NCBI RefSeq assembly: GCF_048263515.1 | Contig: NZ_JBLXEC010000012.1 | Coordinates: 67,513-131,512, forward strand | From: Marinovum sp048263515 | GTDB lineage: Bacteria; Pseudomonadota; Alphaproteobacteria; Rhodobacterales; Rhodobacteraceae | Length of the DNA: 64,000 nucleotides | Direction of reading: 5' to 3' | Shown here: positions 1-8,512 of the stretch, one piece after another | How positions within the stretch are numbered: the first letter of the stretch is position 1 | Layout: each line of letters opens with the position of its first letter | Translations under genes and position numbers: made by a program | The notes under the pieces: model-generated | Seen by the model: only the letters and a program-made list of their open reading frames with translations | Database searches by the model: none | What the model was told of the DNA's origin: nothing

Positions 1-1035
1 CGTCGTGCGCGCGTCATCAAGCGCCTGTTGAGCCGCGTCGCGCGCCCCTCGCGCGGTCTCGGCGGCGGCGCGGGCGGCCTGCGCCTCCTCGCTGGCGGTC
101 TCGAAGAGCGTACGGGCCTCGGCCTCCTCAGTCAGGGTTTCGCGCAGGGTGGTGAGCCGCGACTGCGCGGTTTCGGCCGTGAGCCGCGCGGTCTCCAGCT
201 TCTGCGCCTCGGCCGCCACTTCCTCGGCATGGCGCTGGGCTGCCTGATGCGCGGTCTGCGCGGCCTCGAGCCGAGCGCGGCGGTCTTCCACCGCTTCCGG
301 CGCCTCTAGCGCAGACAACTCCCGCCGGGCGCGTTTGCGCTCGGCCAGCGCCTCGTGCAGCGCATCGGCGGTGGCGGCCAGAGCGTCGCGGCGCTCGGTC
401 AGGGCCTCGACCCGGTCGAGCGCCTCGCGCCAGGGGCCGCCCTTGCGGGGGTTGCGGTTCTTGCCGGTGGCGAGGTCGTCGAGCGCCGCGCGGCAGCGCG
501 CCAGCGCCGCATCCATCCGCCGCCCGCCGGTCATCTGCTCGACCTCTTCACCGACCGAAGTCATCAGGTCGCGCCGCGCCTCGAGCGCCAGCTTCTGCTC
601 CTTGGTGCTGCCGGCGGTCAGCTCGGTCATGCCTTGGCGCACCCAGATCAGCCCGGAGGGCCCGCCGGCATCGCCGCCCAAGAGGTCAGAGACCCAGGCC
701 TCTGCGGCGTCGGACTGGGCGATCAAAACGCCCTCGCGGTGCACGGTGGCAGCGGGCTTGCTCAGCCAGCGCTTGAAGATGGTGAACCGGCCGTCCTCGG
801 TCTCGACGGTGACGCTGACCTCTGGCGCGCCGCCGGCATGGGGGCGGAGCGATTTGACCTCGGCGTCCTTCGAGCCATGCGCCTTGAAGAACAGCGCCTG
901 AATGGCATCGAAGAGCGTCGATTTGCCGTGTTCGTTGGGCTCGCAAAGCAGGTTGAGCCCGTCGTCGATCTGCCGGATTGCCACAGGGTCGGTAAAGCGG
1001 CGGACGTTGTTGAGGGTGATGGCGCGGAGCTTCAT
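1..1035 (-). CDS. SbcC/YhaN-like AAA ATPase of a DNA repair nuclease pair (partial, C-terminus missing)
   Basis: The reverse frame is open from an ATG at 1035 to the window edge (345 codons), so the gene is cut and its C-terminal half is absent. The start reads MKLRAITLNNVRRF. A Walker A-like loop, EPNEHGKST, covers residues 32-40, as in the YhaN/SbcC/RecF group of SMC-like ATPases. The rest is rich in Ala, Glu and Arg without obvious globular motifs, which fits the long coiled coil of this family. The start overlaps the stop of the upstream metallophosphoesterase by an ATGA junction, so the two are translationally coupled and probably form an SbcCD-like complex that processes DNA ends or hairpins. 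The family is clear. Whether it is YhaN-like or SbcC-like cannot be settled without the missing part. Confidence 0.8.
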   Translation of the reverse strand, partial: MKLRAITLNNVRRFTDPVAIRQIDDGLNLLCEPNEHGKSTLFDAIQALFFKAHGSKDAEVKSLRPHAGGAPEVSVTVETEDGRFTIFKRWLSKPAATVHREGVLIAQSDAAEAWVSDLLGGDAGGPSGLIWVRQGMTELTAGSTKEQKLALEARRDLMTSVGEEVEQMTGGRRMDAALARCRAALDDLATGKNRNPRKGGPWREALDRVEALTERRDALAATADALHEALAERKRARRELSALEAPEAVEDRRARLEAAQTAHQAAQRHAEEVAAEAQKLETARLTAETAQSRLTTLRETLTEEAEARTLFETASEEAQAARAAAETARGARDAAQQALDDARTT

Positions 1036-2162
1036 TGCGCGGCCTCCCGCACATAGGCGTAAAGCCGGGCGAGCGCATCCTCGGCCACCCGCCGGTCCTG
1101 TTGCGACAGGGTTTCGGACTGTGCTTCCTGCTGCAGGGTCTCGGCCGCCAGCCGCAGCGCGCCGGCGCGGTCGATTTCGTCCAGATCGCCGGGGTCCACC
1201 TGAGTGCCGAGGCCTTCGGTCACCAGTTCGAAATGCGCGAAATCCGGCGCGCAGGCCGCGGCGGCGCGCTCCAGGTCGGACTGGTCGGCGAGGCCGGCCC
1301 AGCCGCTGGCATTGACTCGGAGCAGCACGTCGCGGCGGCCGCTTTCAGGCAAGATCGCGTCGAGCGCGGCGGCGGCGTCCTGTCGCGGGTGCAGGGTCAG
1401 GGGCAGCTCGGTCCAGAGGAAGGTGCCGGTCTCGACCTCGGTCACCTGCGGTGTGGCGCCGGGGCCGTCGAGGGTGACCGCAAGGCAGACGCCGCGGCGA
1501 CCATGCTTGAAGCGGTCCTGCTCGGGACAGCCGCAATACTGCACCCGGTCGGAGATCGGCAGCCGCCCGTGCCAGTCGCCCAAGGCAAGGTAGTCGAGCC
1601 GTGCCGAGCGGTCGCGATCGGGGGCGATGGCGTCGCCGGCACCGGTGAAATCGGTGACGCCACCATGGGCCAGAGCGATGCGCAGCTGGCCCTCGGCGCT
1701 CTCCATGCCGACCAGCGGCGCGGTGGGATCGCTGGCACCGGCGCGAAAAGCCACGGGGCAGGGCAGCAGCACGGCGGTCGCGTCCAGCGCCTGCGGCTGG
1801 GCCTCGATCACGGGCCTAACGTTGGCGGGCGCATCGCGGCGAAGAACCTCCCAGAGCGGCTCGGCATCGTTGAGGTTGTCGTGGTTGCCGGGCAAGAGCC
1901 ACCAAGTAATTTCCGAAGCCTCGCCCATTGCCGCCAGCGCCTGTCGGATCAGGCTGGGCGAGGGCGTCGCGGTGTCGAACGTGTCACCTGCCAGAAGCAC
2001 ATGCGCCGCACCATGATCGCGCGCCGCCGCGGCCAGTTTTGCAATCGCGCCGTGCCGCGCCTCCATCAGCCGGCCGCGGATATTGCCGTCTTCGGGCTGC
2101 GGGATATTGGCGAAGCGCCGACCGAGGTGAAGGTCAGAGGCATGGATGAAACGAAACGACAT
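1032..2162 (-). CDS. SbcD/YhaO-like metallophosphoesterase (DNA repair exonuclease)
   Basis: This is a protein of 376 residues. The start at 2162 was chosen because the calcineurin-type phosphoesterase fold begins at once (MSFRFIHASDLHLGRRF). The longer open frame upstream to 2303 encodes no recognisable domain. Metal-binding motifs are visible in order: DLHLG near residue 10, GDTFD in the first third, and LLPGNHDN at the GNHD signature. The protein is predicted to be the nuclease subunit paired with the downstream ATPase, with which it overlaps by 4 bp. Family knowledge: SbcD and YhaO are Mn-dependent nucleases acting with an SMC-like ATPase. The exact substrate is not inferable here. Confidence 0.85.
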   Translation of the reverse strand: MSFRFIHASDLHLGRRFANIPQPEDGNIRGRLMEARHGAIAKLAAAARDHGAAHVLLAGDTFDTATPSPSLIRQALAAMGEASEITWWLLPGNHDNLNDAEPLWEVLRRDAPANVRPVIEAQPQALDATAVLLPCPVAFRAGASDPTAPLVGMESAEGQLRIALAHGGVTDFTGAGDAIAPDRDRSARLDYLALGDWHGRLPISDRVQYCGCPEQDRFKHGRRGVCLAVTLDGPGATPQVTEVETGTFLWTELPLTLHPRQDAAAALDAILPESGRRDVLLRVNASGWAGLADQSDLERAAAACAPDFAHFELVTEGLGTQVDPGDLDEIDRAGALRLAAETLQQEAQSETLSQQDRRVAEDALARLYAYVREAAQ

Positions 2163-2261
2163 GGATAACTCCGGCAACTGGCTGATGGCGTCTTTATCGG
2201 GCCTCCTCGCCCGATCCGCAATCAACCAGCAGCGCGGAATTTTTTCGGTTTGGCGGGCGCT

Positions 2262-2280
2262 CCGGCGGCTAGGCCGCCGG
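2262..2280 (-). terminator. Perfect hairpin spanning the stop codon of the TRAP permease gene
   Basis: CCGGCGGC and GCCGCCGG form an 8-bp perfect stem with a 3-base loop. The TAG stop of the permease gene (2271-2269) lies inside it. It sits at the operon end on the minus strand, but no T-run follows directly, so it may be a 3'-end stabiliser rather than a strong intrinsic terminator. Confidence 0.4.
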
Positions 2281-4248
2281 TACCGGTCTTGCCCCCCGGC
2301 CACTGGCCCAGTTGAGGGCCAGCAGGGCCGTCAGCAACAGCGCGCCGACAATCTCGATCTGCAGGCTGGGCCAGAAGACCGCCACCATGCCGGGCACCAC
2401 CAGAAGCCGCGCCCAGAGTGGCATCGGCGCAAAGAGATAGGCCTCGAGCGCGGCGGCAAAGGCGGTGAGCGCGAGGATGGCGATGAAGCCGTTCCAGAGC
2501 ACCAGCGGCACCGGGCCGCCCTCGATGATCGACGGGTTGTAGACCATGAACAGCGGGATCAGGTAGAGCCCCTTGGCGTATTTCCACGCCTGCACCGAGG
2601 TCTCCATCGGCGAGGCATTGGCAATCGCCGCCCCGGCAAAGCCCGCCAGGGCCACAGGTGGCGTCACGTTGCTGTCCTGGCTCCACCAGAAGACCACCAG
2701 ATGCGAGATCAGCAGCGGGATGCCGAATTCCTCGGTAAGCGCAGGGCCGACGAGGATGATCAGCACGATATAGGCCGCCGTCACCGGCAGCCCCATCCCG
2801 AGGATCAGGCTGGCGATCACCACCAGCAGCAGCGCCAGCAGCAGGTTGCCGTTGGAGAAGGCCAGCATCATCGCCGAGAACTTGAGCCCCAGCCCGGTGA
2901 GACCCACGACACCGACGACGATCCCCGCCACGGCGCAGGCCATCGACACGGCGACGGCATTGCGCGCGCCCAGCTCCAGCGCCTCGAGCGTCTTGGCAAA
3001 GCCCGAGCGAGCGAGCGCCACGAGACCGGCCATGGTGGGACCGGCGGCGACATATTGCATAACCCCGCGCAGCACGGCGGCGGCAATCACCGCGAGAATG
3101 GCGTAGAAGCCCACACGCATCGGCGAATAGCCCACCACCAGAAGCCAGACCAAGGCCACCAACGGCAGCAGGAAGTGCCAGCCTTCGGCCAGCACGTCGC
3201 GCACCTTGGGCAGATCGGCGGCGGGGATGCCCTTCATCCCCTGTTTGACGGCGGCAATATGCACCAGCAGGTAGACCGCGCCGAAGTAGAGGATTGCCGG
3301 AAAGATCGAGACCAGAACGATCTGGATGTAGGGCACCCGGGTGAACTCGCTCATCAGAAAGGCACCGGCGCCCATCAGCGGCGGCATGATCTGGCCCCCG
3401 GTCGAGGCCGCGGCCTCGATCCCGCCGGCCTGCGCCGGGCGATAGCCCAGCTTCTTCATCAGCGGAATGGTGAATGCGCCGGTGGTCACCACGTTGGCAA
3501 TCGCCGAGCCCGAGATCGAGCCCATGCCGGCCGAGGCGATGACCGCGGCCTTGGCCGGGCCGCCGCGCTGTCGGCCGGTGGCGGCATAAGCCAGATCGAT
3601 GAAGAACTTGCCGGCGCCGGTGACTTCCAGAAAGGCGCCGAAGAGCACGAAGACAAAGATGAAGGTCGCGGCAACCCCCAGCGGCAGACCGAAGATGCCC
3701 TCGGCCCCCAGCGTCATCTGGCTGGCCAGACGGTCGAGCGTATAGCCGCGGTGGTTGAGGATGCCGGGCATGAAATCCGACAGGAAGGGCAGCTCGCCCC
3801 GCGTCCCGGCAAAGGCATAGAGGATGAACATCGCGCCGATGATCGTCATGCCGAGGCCGATGGCCCGGCGCGCGGCTTCCAGCACCACGAGGGTGGTGAT
3901 GATGCCGACGGTGACGTCGATCTGGCGCGGGATGATGGCATTGGCGATGGCGTCGATATTGGCCGGCACCCAATAGCCCACCAGCACGCCGCAGGCGATC
4001 AGCGGCGCGTCGATGGCCCAGCCGATCAGGCCGCGCGGCCGGTTGCCGGTGACCGGATACATCAGGAAACAGAGCACCAGGATGAAGCCCAGGTGGATGG
4101 GCCGCTGAAAGAACAGGCCCAGCGGCTGGATGCCGGCGGCATAGAGCTGGAACAGCGACAGGGTGATCGCGACGATCGAGATCGCCATCAGCACCGAGCG
4201 CGGCTGGCGGTCGGCGCCGGGCGCCTTGACTTCATAGGTGTCGGTCAT
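2269..4248 (-). CDS. TRAP transporter permease, fused 4TM/12TM (DctQM-type), TAXI-TRAP system
   Basis: The 659-residue membrane protein starts at MTDTYEVKAPG. The larger open frame upstream to 4767 is antisense-like low-quality sequence that also overlaps the DUF1850 gene. Several hydrophobic segments near the N-terminus correspond to the small DctQ part (from LMAISIVAITLSLFQLYAAG). These are followed by the large DctM-like part with a conserved glycine-rich stretch (AVIASAGMGSISGSAIAN) and the loop ASTGGQIMPPLMGAGAFLM typical of TRAP 4TM/12TM fusion permeases. It is expected to move a carboxylate-type substrate using a sodium gradient together with the binding protein encoded upstream. The start overlaps the DUF1850 gene by 4 bp, supporting one operon of SBP, DUF1850 and permease. 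Confidence 0.93.
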   Translation of the reverse strand: MTDTYEVKAPGADRQPRSVLMAISIVAITLSLFQLYAAGIQPLGLFFQRPIHLGFILVLCFLMYPVTGNRPRGLIGWAIDAPLIACGVLVGYWVPANIDAIANAIIPRQIDVTVGIITTLVVLEAARRAIGLGMTIIGAMFILYAFAGTRGELPFLSDFMPGILNHRGYTLDRLASQMTLGAEGIFGLPLGVAATFIFVFVLFGAFLEVTGAGKFFIDLAYAATGRQRGGPAKAAVIASAGMGSISGSAIANVVTTGAFTIPLMKKLGYRPAQAGGIEAAASTGGQIMPPLMGAGAFLMSEFTRVPYIQIVLVSIFPAILYFGAVYLLVHIAAVKQGMKGIPAADLPKVRDVLAEGWHFLLPLVALVWLLVVGYSPMRVGFYAILAVIAAAVLRGVMQYVAAGPTMAGLVALARSGFAKTLEALELGARNAVAVSMACAVAGIVVGVVGLTGLGLKFSAMMLAFSNGNLLLALLLVVIASLILGMGLPVTAAYIVLIILVGPALTEEFGIPLLISHLVVFWWSQDSNVTPPVALAGFAGAAIANASPMETSVQAWKYAKGLYLIPLFMVYNPSIIEGGPVPLVLWNGFIAILALTAFAAALEAYLFAPMPLWARLLVVPGMVAVFWPSLQIEIVGALLLTALLALNWASGRGARPVPAA

Positions 4249-4712
4249 TCTGGGTCTCCCGGTTGCAGTGCGATCCGGACCCGCTGGCGCGCGGCCCTGA
4301 CCGAGAGCGGGATCACGGCATCCCCGGCCACGATCCTGTGGTTGACGGCGGCGCGCCCGGGGCGCAGCACATAGGCATCGCCCGGCACCGGCTCGTCGAT
4401 ATCCTCGATCCAGTAGCCGCCCTGGCCGTCGGAGGTCTGCCGCCCGCGGCCCGGCAGATGGCCGAGACCGGCGGCGAAATCGGGCTGGTGCGAGCGCACC
4501 AGCACCATGCGGCCGGCGCGGTTCTGGTAGCAGTCCTGCACCGGAAAGCCTTGGACCGAGTGGTTCCAGAGCACGCACCATTCGGCGCCGTCCGCCAGGG
4601 CGATGCGGCCGATTTCGGTGCCGTCGGGCAGGGTGGCCGTCAAGGTGGCGGCGGGCAGGGTCGAGGCGGTGAGGAAGAGGGCCAGCAGCCCTCTTCCAAG
4701 TGTCGTGATCAC
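4245..4712 (-). CDS. DUF1850 domain-containing protein of a TAXI-TRAP operon
   Basis: The protein has 155 residues with an N-terminal hydrophobic segment (LLALFLTASTLPAA), probably a signal peptide. The body resembles the DUF1850 family, which is known to lie between a TAXI binding protein and a fused TRAP permease. A conserved-looking core reads WCVLWNHSVQGFPVQDCY. Both ends overlap neighbours by 4 bp, so translation of all three genes is probably coupled. The role is unknown; an accessory periplasmic or membrane-linked part of the transporter is an inference from its invariant position. No catalytic motif was seen. Confidence 0.8.
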   Translation of the reverse strand: MITTLGRGLLALFLTASTLPAATLTATLPDGTEIGRIALADGAEWCVLWNHSVQGFPVQDCYQNRAGRMVLVRSHQPDFAAGLGHLPGRGRQTSDGQGGYWIEDIDEPVPGDAYVLRPGRAAVNHRIVAGDAVIPLSVRAARQRVRIALQPGDPE

Positions 4713-5668
4713 GGGCGCAGGTTGTCCGGAATGGTTGCGCCGGCTTCCTCGTAATACCGCAGGGCACCGGGGTGCAGCGGCACCGGGGTGGCGTTCATCG
4801 AGAACTCGATCGTGGTCTCGTTGGCCGCGGGATGCACCGCCTGCATGTCGGCAATGTTCTCGTACATCGCCTTGGTGATCTGGTAGACGGTTTCCTCGTC
4901 CATCTCGGACGACACCACCAGAACGTTGGGCACGCCCACGGTCGAGACGTCCGCATCGACACCGTCATAGGTGCCGGCACCGAGCTTGAGCGGGGCAAAG
5001 GTCTCGTCGGCGGCATCGGCCGCGGCGAGCTGTTCGTCGGTCAGCCCGATCATCCGGATCGAGTTGGTGGTGGCAAGGTTGAGGATCGACGAGGTCGGCG
5101 CGCCGACGCTCCAGAACCCGGCGTCGATATCGCCGTTGTTGAGCGCATCGGCGGTCTCGTTGAAGTTCAGCCGCTGGGCGTCGAAATCATCGAAGGAAAT
5201 GCCGTTGGCCTCGAGCAGGGTCATGGCGTTGACCTCGGTGCCCGAGCCCGGTGCACCGACCGAGACGCGCTTGCCCTTGAGGTCGTCGATGTTCTCGATG
5301 CCGCTGTCGGCCAGCGTCACGATCTGCACCATGTTGGCATAGAGCGAGCCCACCGCGCGGATCATCGGCAGCTGCTGGCCTTCGAAACGGCCGGTGCCGG
5401 TATAGGCCTGCTGCACGGTGTCGGCGAGACCGATGGCAAGGTCGGCGTCGCCGGTGGCGATCAGGCCCATGTTCTCGACCGAGGCGCCGGTGACCTCGGC
5501 GGTGGCGCTGTAGCCTTCAACGTGATTGTTGATCACCTCGGCCAGGCCGCCGCCCATCGGGTAATAGACCCCGCCGGTGCCGCCGGTGGCAATCGAGATC
5601 TGCGTCTGCGACAGCGCCGGGCTGGCAGCCACCAGGGTGGCAAGGGCAAAGTATTTGGCAAGTTTCAT
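4709..5668 (-). CDS. TAXI-family TRAP transporter solute-binding protein
   Basis: The mature start is set at MKLAKYFALATLVAASPALSQ, a clear Sec signal peptide. The codons further upstream to 5701 are not needed, and a GGAGG ribosome binding site precedes 5668. The protein has 319 residues. The TAXI hallmarks are visible: SIATGGTGGVYYPMGGGLAE just after the signal peptide, then GKRVSVGAPGSGTEVNA in the middle, and an acidic C-terminal half ending EEAGATIPDNLRP. It binds a substrate, often glutamate or a related carboxylate in studied TAXI systems, in the periplasm and hands it to the fused permease. The specific ligand is not predictable. It is the first gene of the three-gene operon. Confidence 0.93.
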   Translation of the reverse strand: MKLAKYFALATLVAASPALSQTQISIATGGTGGVYYPMGGGLAEVINNHVEGYSATAEVTGASVENMGLIATGDADLAIGLADTVQQAYTGTGRFEGQQLPMIRAVGSLYANMVQIVTLADSGIENIDDLKGKRVSVGAPGSGTEVNAMTLLEANGISFDDFDAQRLNFNETADALNNGDIDAGFWSVGAPTSSILNLATTNSIRMIGLTDEQLAAADAADETFAPLKLGAGTYDGVDADVSTVGVPNVLVVSSEMDEETVYQITKAMYENIADMQAVHPAANETTIEFSMNATPVPLHPGALRYYEEAGATIPDNLRP

Positions 5669-5844
5669 TTTTGTGGTCCTCCCAATTGTTATGCCAGCCA
5701 CCGTATCTTTCGGCTGAGATTATTCAAGAGGAACAAGCGCGAGGGTGGGCGGTGCGTCGGACGACTCGCGTCCCGGTCGTGATCCGGGACCTCGCCGGTG
5801 TTCAGCGCCGGCATTTGAGCGAAGCGGACGCTGCGTCCTTTGAG

Positions 5845-6114
5845 AGGCCCCGGCTCGGGGGCCGGGGCGCGAGGGGCAAAGGTAGAGCGCCCGCGTCCCG
5901 GACTTGATCCGGGACCTCATTGTCAGCCAACAAACCCGCGCCGACCTCCCTGCCCAACTGCGCGCGTTGAGAGGCCCCGGCTCGGGGGCCGGGGCGGCGG
6001 TGCGCTTTGAGGCGCTGGCGTTTGGAGGGAGTTGAGCGGGCGGCCCCGGCGCGGGGGCCGAGGCGCGAGGGGCAAAGGTTGAACGCCCGCGTCCCGGACT
6101 TGATCCGGGACCTC
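5845..6114. repeat. Pair of 74-bp palindromic intergenic repeats plus partial copies
   Basis: This 465-base gap (5702-6166) holds no gene. Two near-identical 74-bp units lie at 5845-5918 and 6041-6114. Each starts with a palindrome (GCCCCGG...GGGGCC), continues GCGAGGGGCAAAGGT, and ends with a second palindrome, TCCCGGACTTGATCCGGGA. A third copy of the first palindrome lies at about 5969-5994 and a degenerate copy of the second at about 5771-5793. The block follows the 3' end of the carnitine dehydrogenase gene and precedes the TRAP operon, both on the minus strand. Confidence 0.8.
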
Positions 6115-6166
6115 GCCGCCAGCCAGCATTGACATGGCCAACCCGCGTCGACCTCGGCCAGACGCC

Positions 6167-7591
6167 TCAACCGCGCTGACCGACCGCCAGGCCCACACCC
6201 TTGGGCTTGGGCAGGTCGGCATGCGCCTCGGCGAACCGGCTCAACTGCGCGGCAACCGCCTCGGACGGCGGCGCGCTGCGGCGGGTCTTGATGTCGACGT
6301 GCAGCAGCAGCGTCTCGACCGTGGCCGCGAGCGTGCCGTCCGCCTTGGTCAGCCGGTGGAACAGGTGCATCTTCTTGCCCCTGCCATCGAGCACCTGCGT
6401 GGTCACCGTCACCCGGTCGCCCGCCAGCATCTCGGCCAGGTAGCGCACGTGGTTCTCGACGGTGAAATAGCTGCCGCCCGAGGCGACATAAGCCGCATCG
6501 GCGCCGATCATCTCCATGAAGCGGTCGGTGGCCTGGCAGGAGACCTCGACGTAATGCGTCTCGTTCATGTGGCCGTTGTAGTCGGTCCAGCTCTGCGGGA
6601 TCACCCGGTCGACCGTCACCGGCAGATCCAAAGGCTCCGGATCCGGCAGGCCGGCCTCGTGGGCGTTGATCGTGCCGCCGGCGCCGGAGCCCGACTTGCG
6701 CAGCGCCCGCATCATGCCCACGAGGTTGTCGTCGCGCAGCCGTTCCAGTTCGCGGATCGACATGTGGCCGGATTGCGCATCGGATTGCCCGGCGATCAGG
6801 TCGACCAGCTCGGGCGTGAACGCGGGCACATCCATCAGCTTGGTCCAGGGCCATTCCAGCGCCGGGCCGAACTGCTCCATGAAGTGCTTCATCCCGGCCT
6901 CGCCGCCGGCGATGCGGTAGGTCTCGAACAGGCCCATCTGCGCCCAGCGCAGGCCAAAGCCCATGCGGATCGCCTCGTCGATCTCCTCGGTGGTGGCGAT
7001 GCCGTCCTTGACCAGCCAGAGGCTCTCGCGCCAGACCGCTTCGAGCAGGCGGTCGGCGATATGGGCGTCGATCTCCTTGCGGATCGTCAGGGGATGCATG
7101 CCGATCTCGCGGAGGAGGGTGGCGGCGCGGTCGCAGAGGGTGGGCGCGCCCACCAGTTCCACCAGCGGCAACAGGTAGACCGGGTTGAACGGATGGGCGA
7201 CGATCACCTTTGCGCCCTCGGCGGTGAGTTCGGAGGGTTTGAAGCCCGAGGTCGACGAGCCGATCACCGCGCCGGCATCGGCGGCGCGGGTGATCTGGCC
7301 ATGGACCTTGTGCTTCAGCTCGAGCCGCTCCGGCACGCTCTCCTGCACCCAGGCGGCACCGGCGACAGTCTCGACCAGATCGCCGTGAAAGGTCAGCCGG
7401 CCCTCCGCCGGCAACACCTTGTCATAGAGCGCGGGCAGGGCGCGGCGGGCATTGGCCAGCACCTCGTCGATCTTGCGCCGCGCTTCGGGGTCTGGGTCAA
7501 AGACCGCCACGTCCCAGCCATTGAGCAGAAAGCGCGCGGCCCAGCCGCCGCCGATGACGCCGCCGCCGATGATTGCTGCCTTGTGGGTCAT
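6167..7591 (-). CDS. lcdH: L-carnitine dehydrogenase fused to a hotdog thioesterase (LcdH / betainyl-CoA thioesterase)
   Basis: The 474-residue protein has two domains. The first about 310 residues are a 3-hydroxyacyl-CoA dehydrogenase-type NAD enzyme, with the dinucleotide loop GGGVIGGGW at the start and the family block AHPFNPVYLLPLVELV. From about residue 325 a 4-hydroxybenzoyl-CoA thioesterase-like hotdog domain begins, with WTDYNGHMNETHYVEV. This fusion is known for carnitine dehydrogenases that oxidise L-carnitine to 3-dehydrocarnitine and hydrolyse betainyl-CoA to glycine betaine. It overlaps the BKACE gene by 4 bp and is the last gene of the operon. The pairing with BKACE makes the substrate assignment strong. 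Confidence 0.88.
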   Translation of the reverse strand: MTHKAAIIGGGVIGGGWAARFLLNGWDVAVFDPDPEARRKIDEVLANARRALPALYDKVLPAEGRLTFHGDLVETVAGAAWVQESVPERLELKHKVHGQITRAADAGAVIGSSTSGFKPSELTAEGAKVIVAHPFNPVYLLPLVELVGAPTLCDRAATLLREIGMHPLTIRKEIDAHIADRLLEAVWRESLWLVKDGIATTEEIDEAIRMGFGLRWAQMGLFETYRIAGGEAGMKHFMEQFGPALEWPWTKLMDVPAFTPELVDLIAGQSDAQSGHMSIRELERLRDDNLVGMMRALRKSGSGAGGTINAHEAGLPDPEPLDLPVTVDRVIPQSWTDYNGHMNETHYVEVSCQATDRFMEMIGADAAYVASGGSYFTVENHVRYLAEMLAGDRVTVTTQVLDGRGKKMHLFHRLTKADGTLAATVETLLLHVDIKTRRSAPPSEAVAAQLSRFAEAHADLPKPKGVGLAVGQRG

Positions 7592-8511
7592 GCGACACCG
7601 CCTTTCGGCGCGCGTTTCACCAGCCCCAGCTGTTCGCGCACCTCTGCCGGGCCGATCACCTTTGCCCCCATGTTTTCGACCAGGCTCACCGCGCGCTCGA
7701 CCAACTGCGCATTGGTGGCCAGCACGCCCTTGTCGAGGAAGAGATTGTCCTCGAGCCCGACGCGCACATTGCCCCCCGCCAGCACCGCCGCCGCGGCATA
7801 GGGCATCTGGTCGCGGCCCAACGAGAAGGCCGACCAGGTCCAGTCCTCGGGCACGTTGTTGACCATCGCCATCAGCGTGTTGAGGTCATTTGGCGCCCCC
7901 CAGGGCACCCCCATGCAAAGCTGCACCAGCGCCTGTGGCGCCAAGGTACCTTCGCGCACCAGTTCCTTGGCAAACCAGAGATGGCCGGTGTCGAAGGCCT
8001 CGATCTCGGGCTTCACCCCCAGCTCGGTCATCATCGCGCCCATGGCGCGCAGCATGCCGGGCGTGTTGGTCATGACGTAATCGGCCTCGGCAAAGTTCAT
8101 CGTGCCGCAATCGAGAGTGCAGATCTCGGGCAGGCACTCGGCCACATGCGCCATGCGCTCGGCGGCGCCGATCATGTCGGTGGCGCTTTCATTCAAAGGC
8201 AGGGGCGCCTCCGGCGGGCCGAACACCATGTCGCCGCCCATCCCGGCGGTGAGGTTGAGCACCACGTCGACCTCGGCCGCGCGGATGCGCTCGGTCACCT
8301 CGCGATAGAGGTCGAGCCTGCGCGACGGCGCGCCGCTCTCGGGGTCGCGGACATGGCAATGCACCACGGCGGCCCCGGCCTTGGCGGCGTCGATGGCGCT
8401 CTCGGCAATCTGCTTGGGCGAGCGCGGAACATGCGGGCTCCGGTCCTGGGTCCCGCCCGAGCCGGTCACGGCGCAGGTGATGAAGACGTTGCGGTTCATG
8501 GCAAGCGGCAT
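7588..8511 (-). CDS. BKACE-family (DUF849) beta-keto acid cleavage enzyme, probable dehydrocarnitine cleavage enzyme
   Basis: The start is set at MPLAMNRNVFITCAVTGSG (8511), one base after the caiD stop; codon 5 (8499) is an alternative. The protein has 307 residues. The DUF849 signature is present: AGAAVVHCHVRD with the zinc-binding HxH, and NLTAGMGGDM. BKACE enzymes condense a beta-keto acid with acetyl-CoA and release acetoacetate plus a new CoA ester. With a carnitine dehydrogenase/thioesterase directly downstream, the likely reaction is dehydrocarnitine plus acetyl-CoA giving betainyl-CoA and acetoacetate. The family assignment is certain. The substrate is inferred from context. Confidence 0.88.
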   Translation of the reverse strand: MPLAMNRNVFITCAVTGSGGTQDRSPHVPRSPKQIAESAIDAAKAGAAVVHCHVRDPESGAPSRRLDLYREVTERIRAAEVDVVLNLTAGMGGDMVFGPPEAPLPLNESATDMIGAAERMAHVAECLPEICTLDCGTMNFAEADYVMTNTPGMLRAMGAMMTELGVKPEIEAFDTGHLWFAKELVREGTLAPQALVQLCMGVPWGAPNDLNTLMAMVNNVPEDWTWSAFSLGRDQMPYAAAAVLAGGNVRVGLEDNLFLDKGVLATNAQLVERAVSLVENMGAKVIGPAEVREQLGLVKRAPKGGVA

Positions 8512-8512
8512 G

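Noticed and set aside
2146..4374. A 742-codon plus-strand open frame opposite the TRAP permease
   Set aside because: It is antisense to a well-supported permease gene; the product is a low-complexity His/Gln/Asp/Arg-rich mirror translation.
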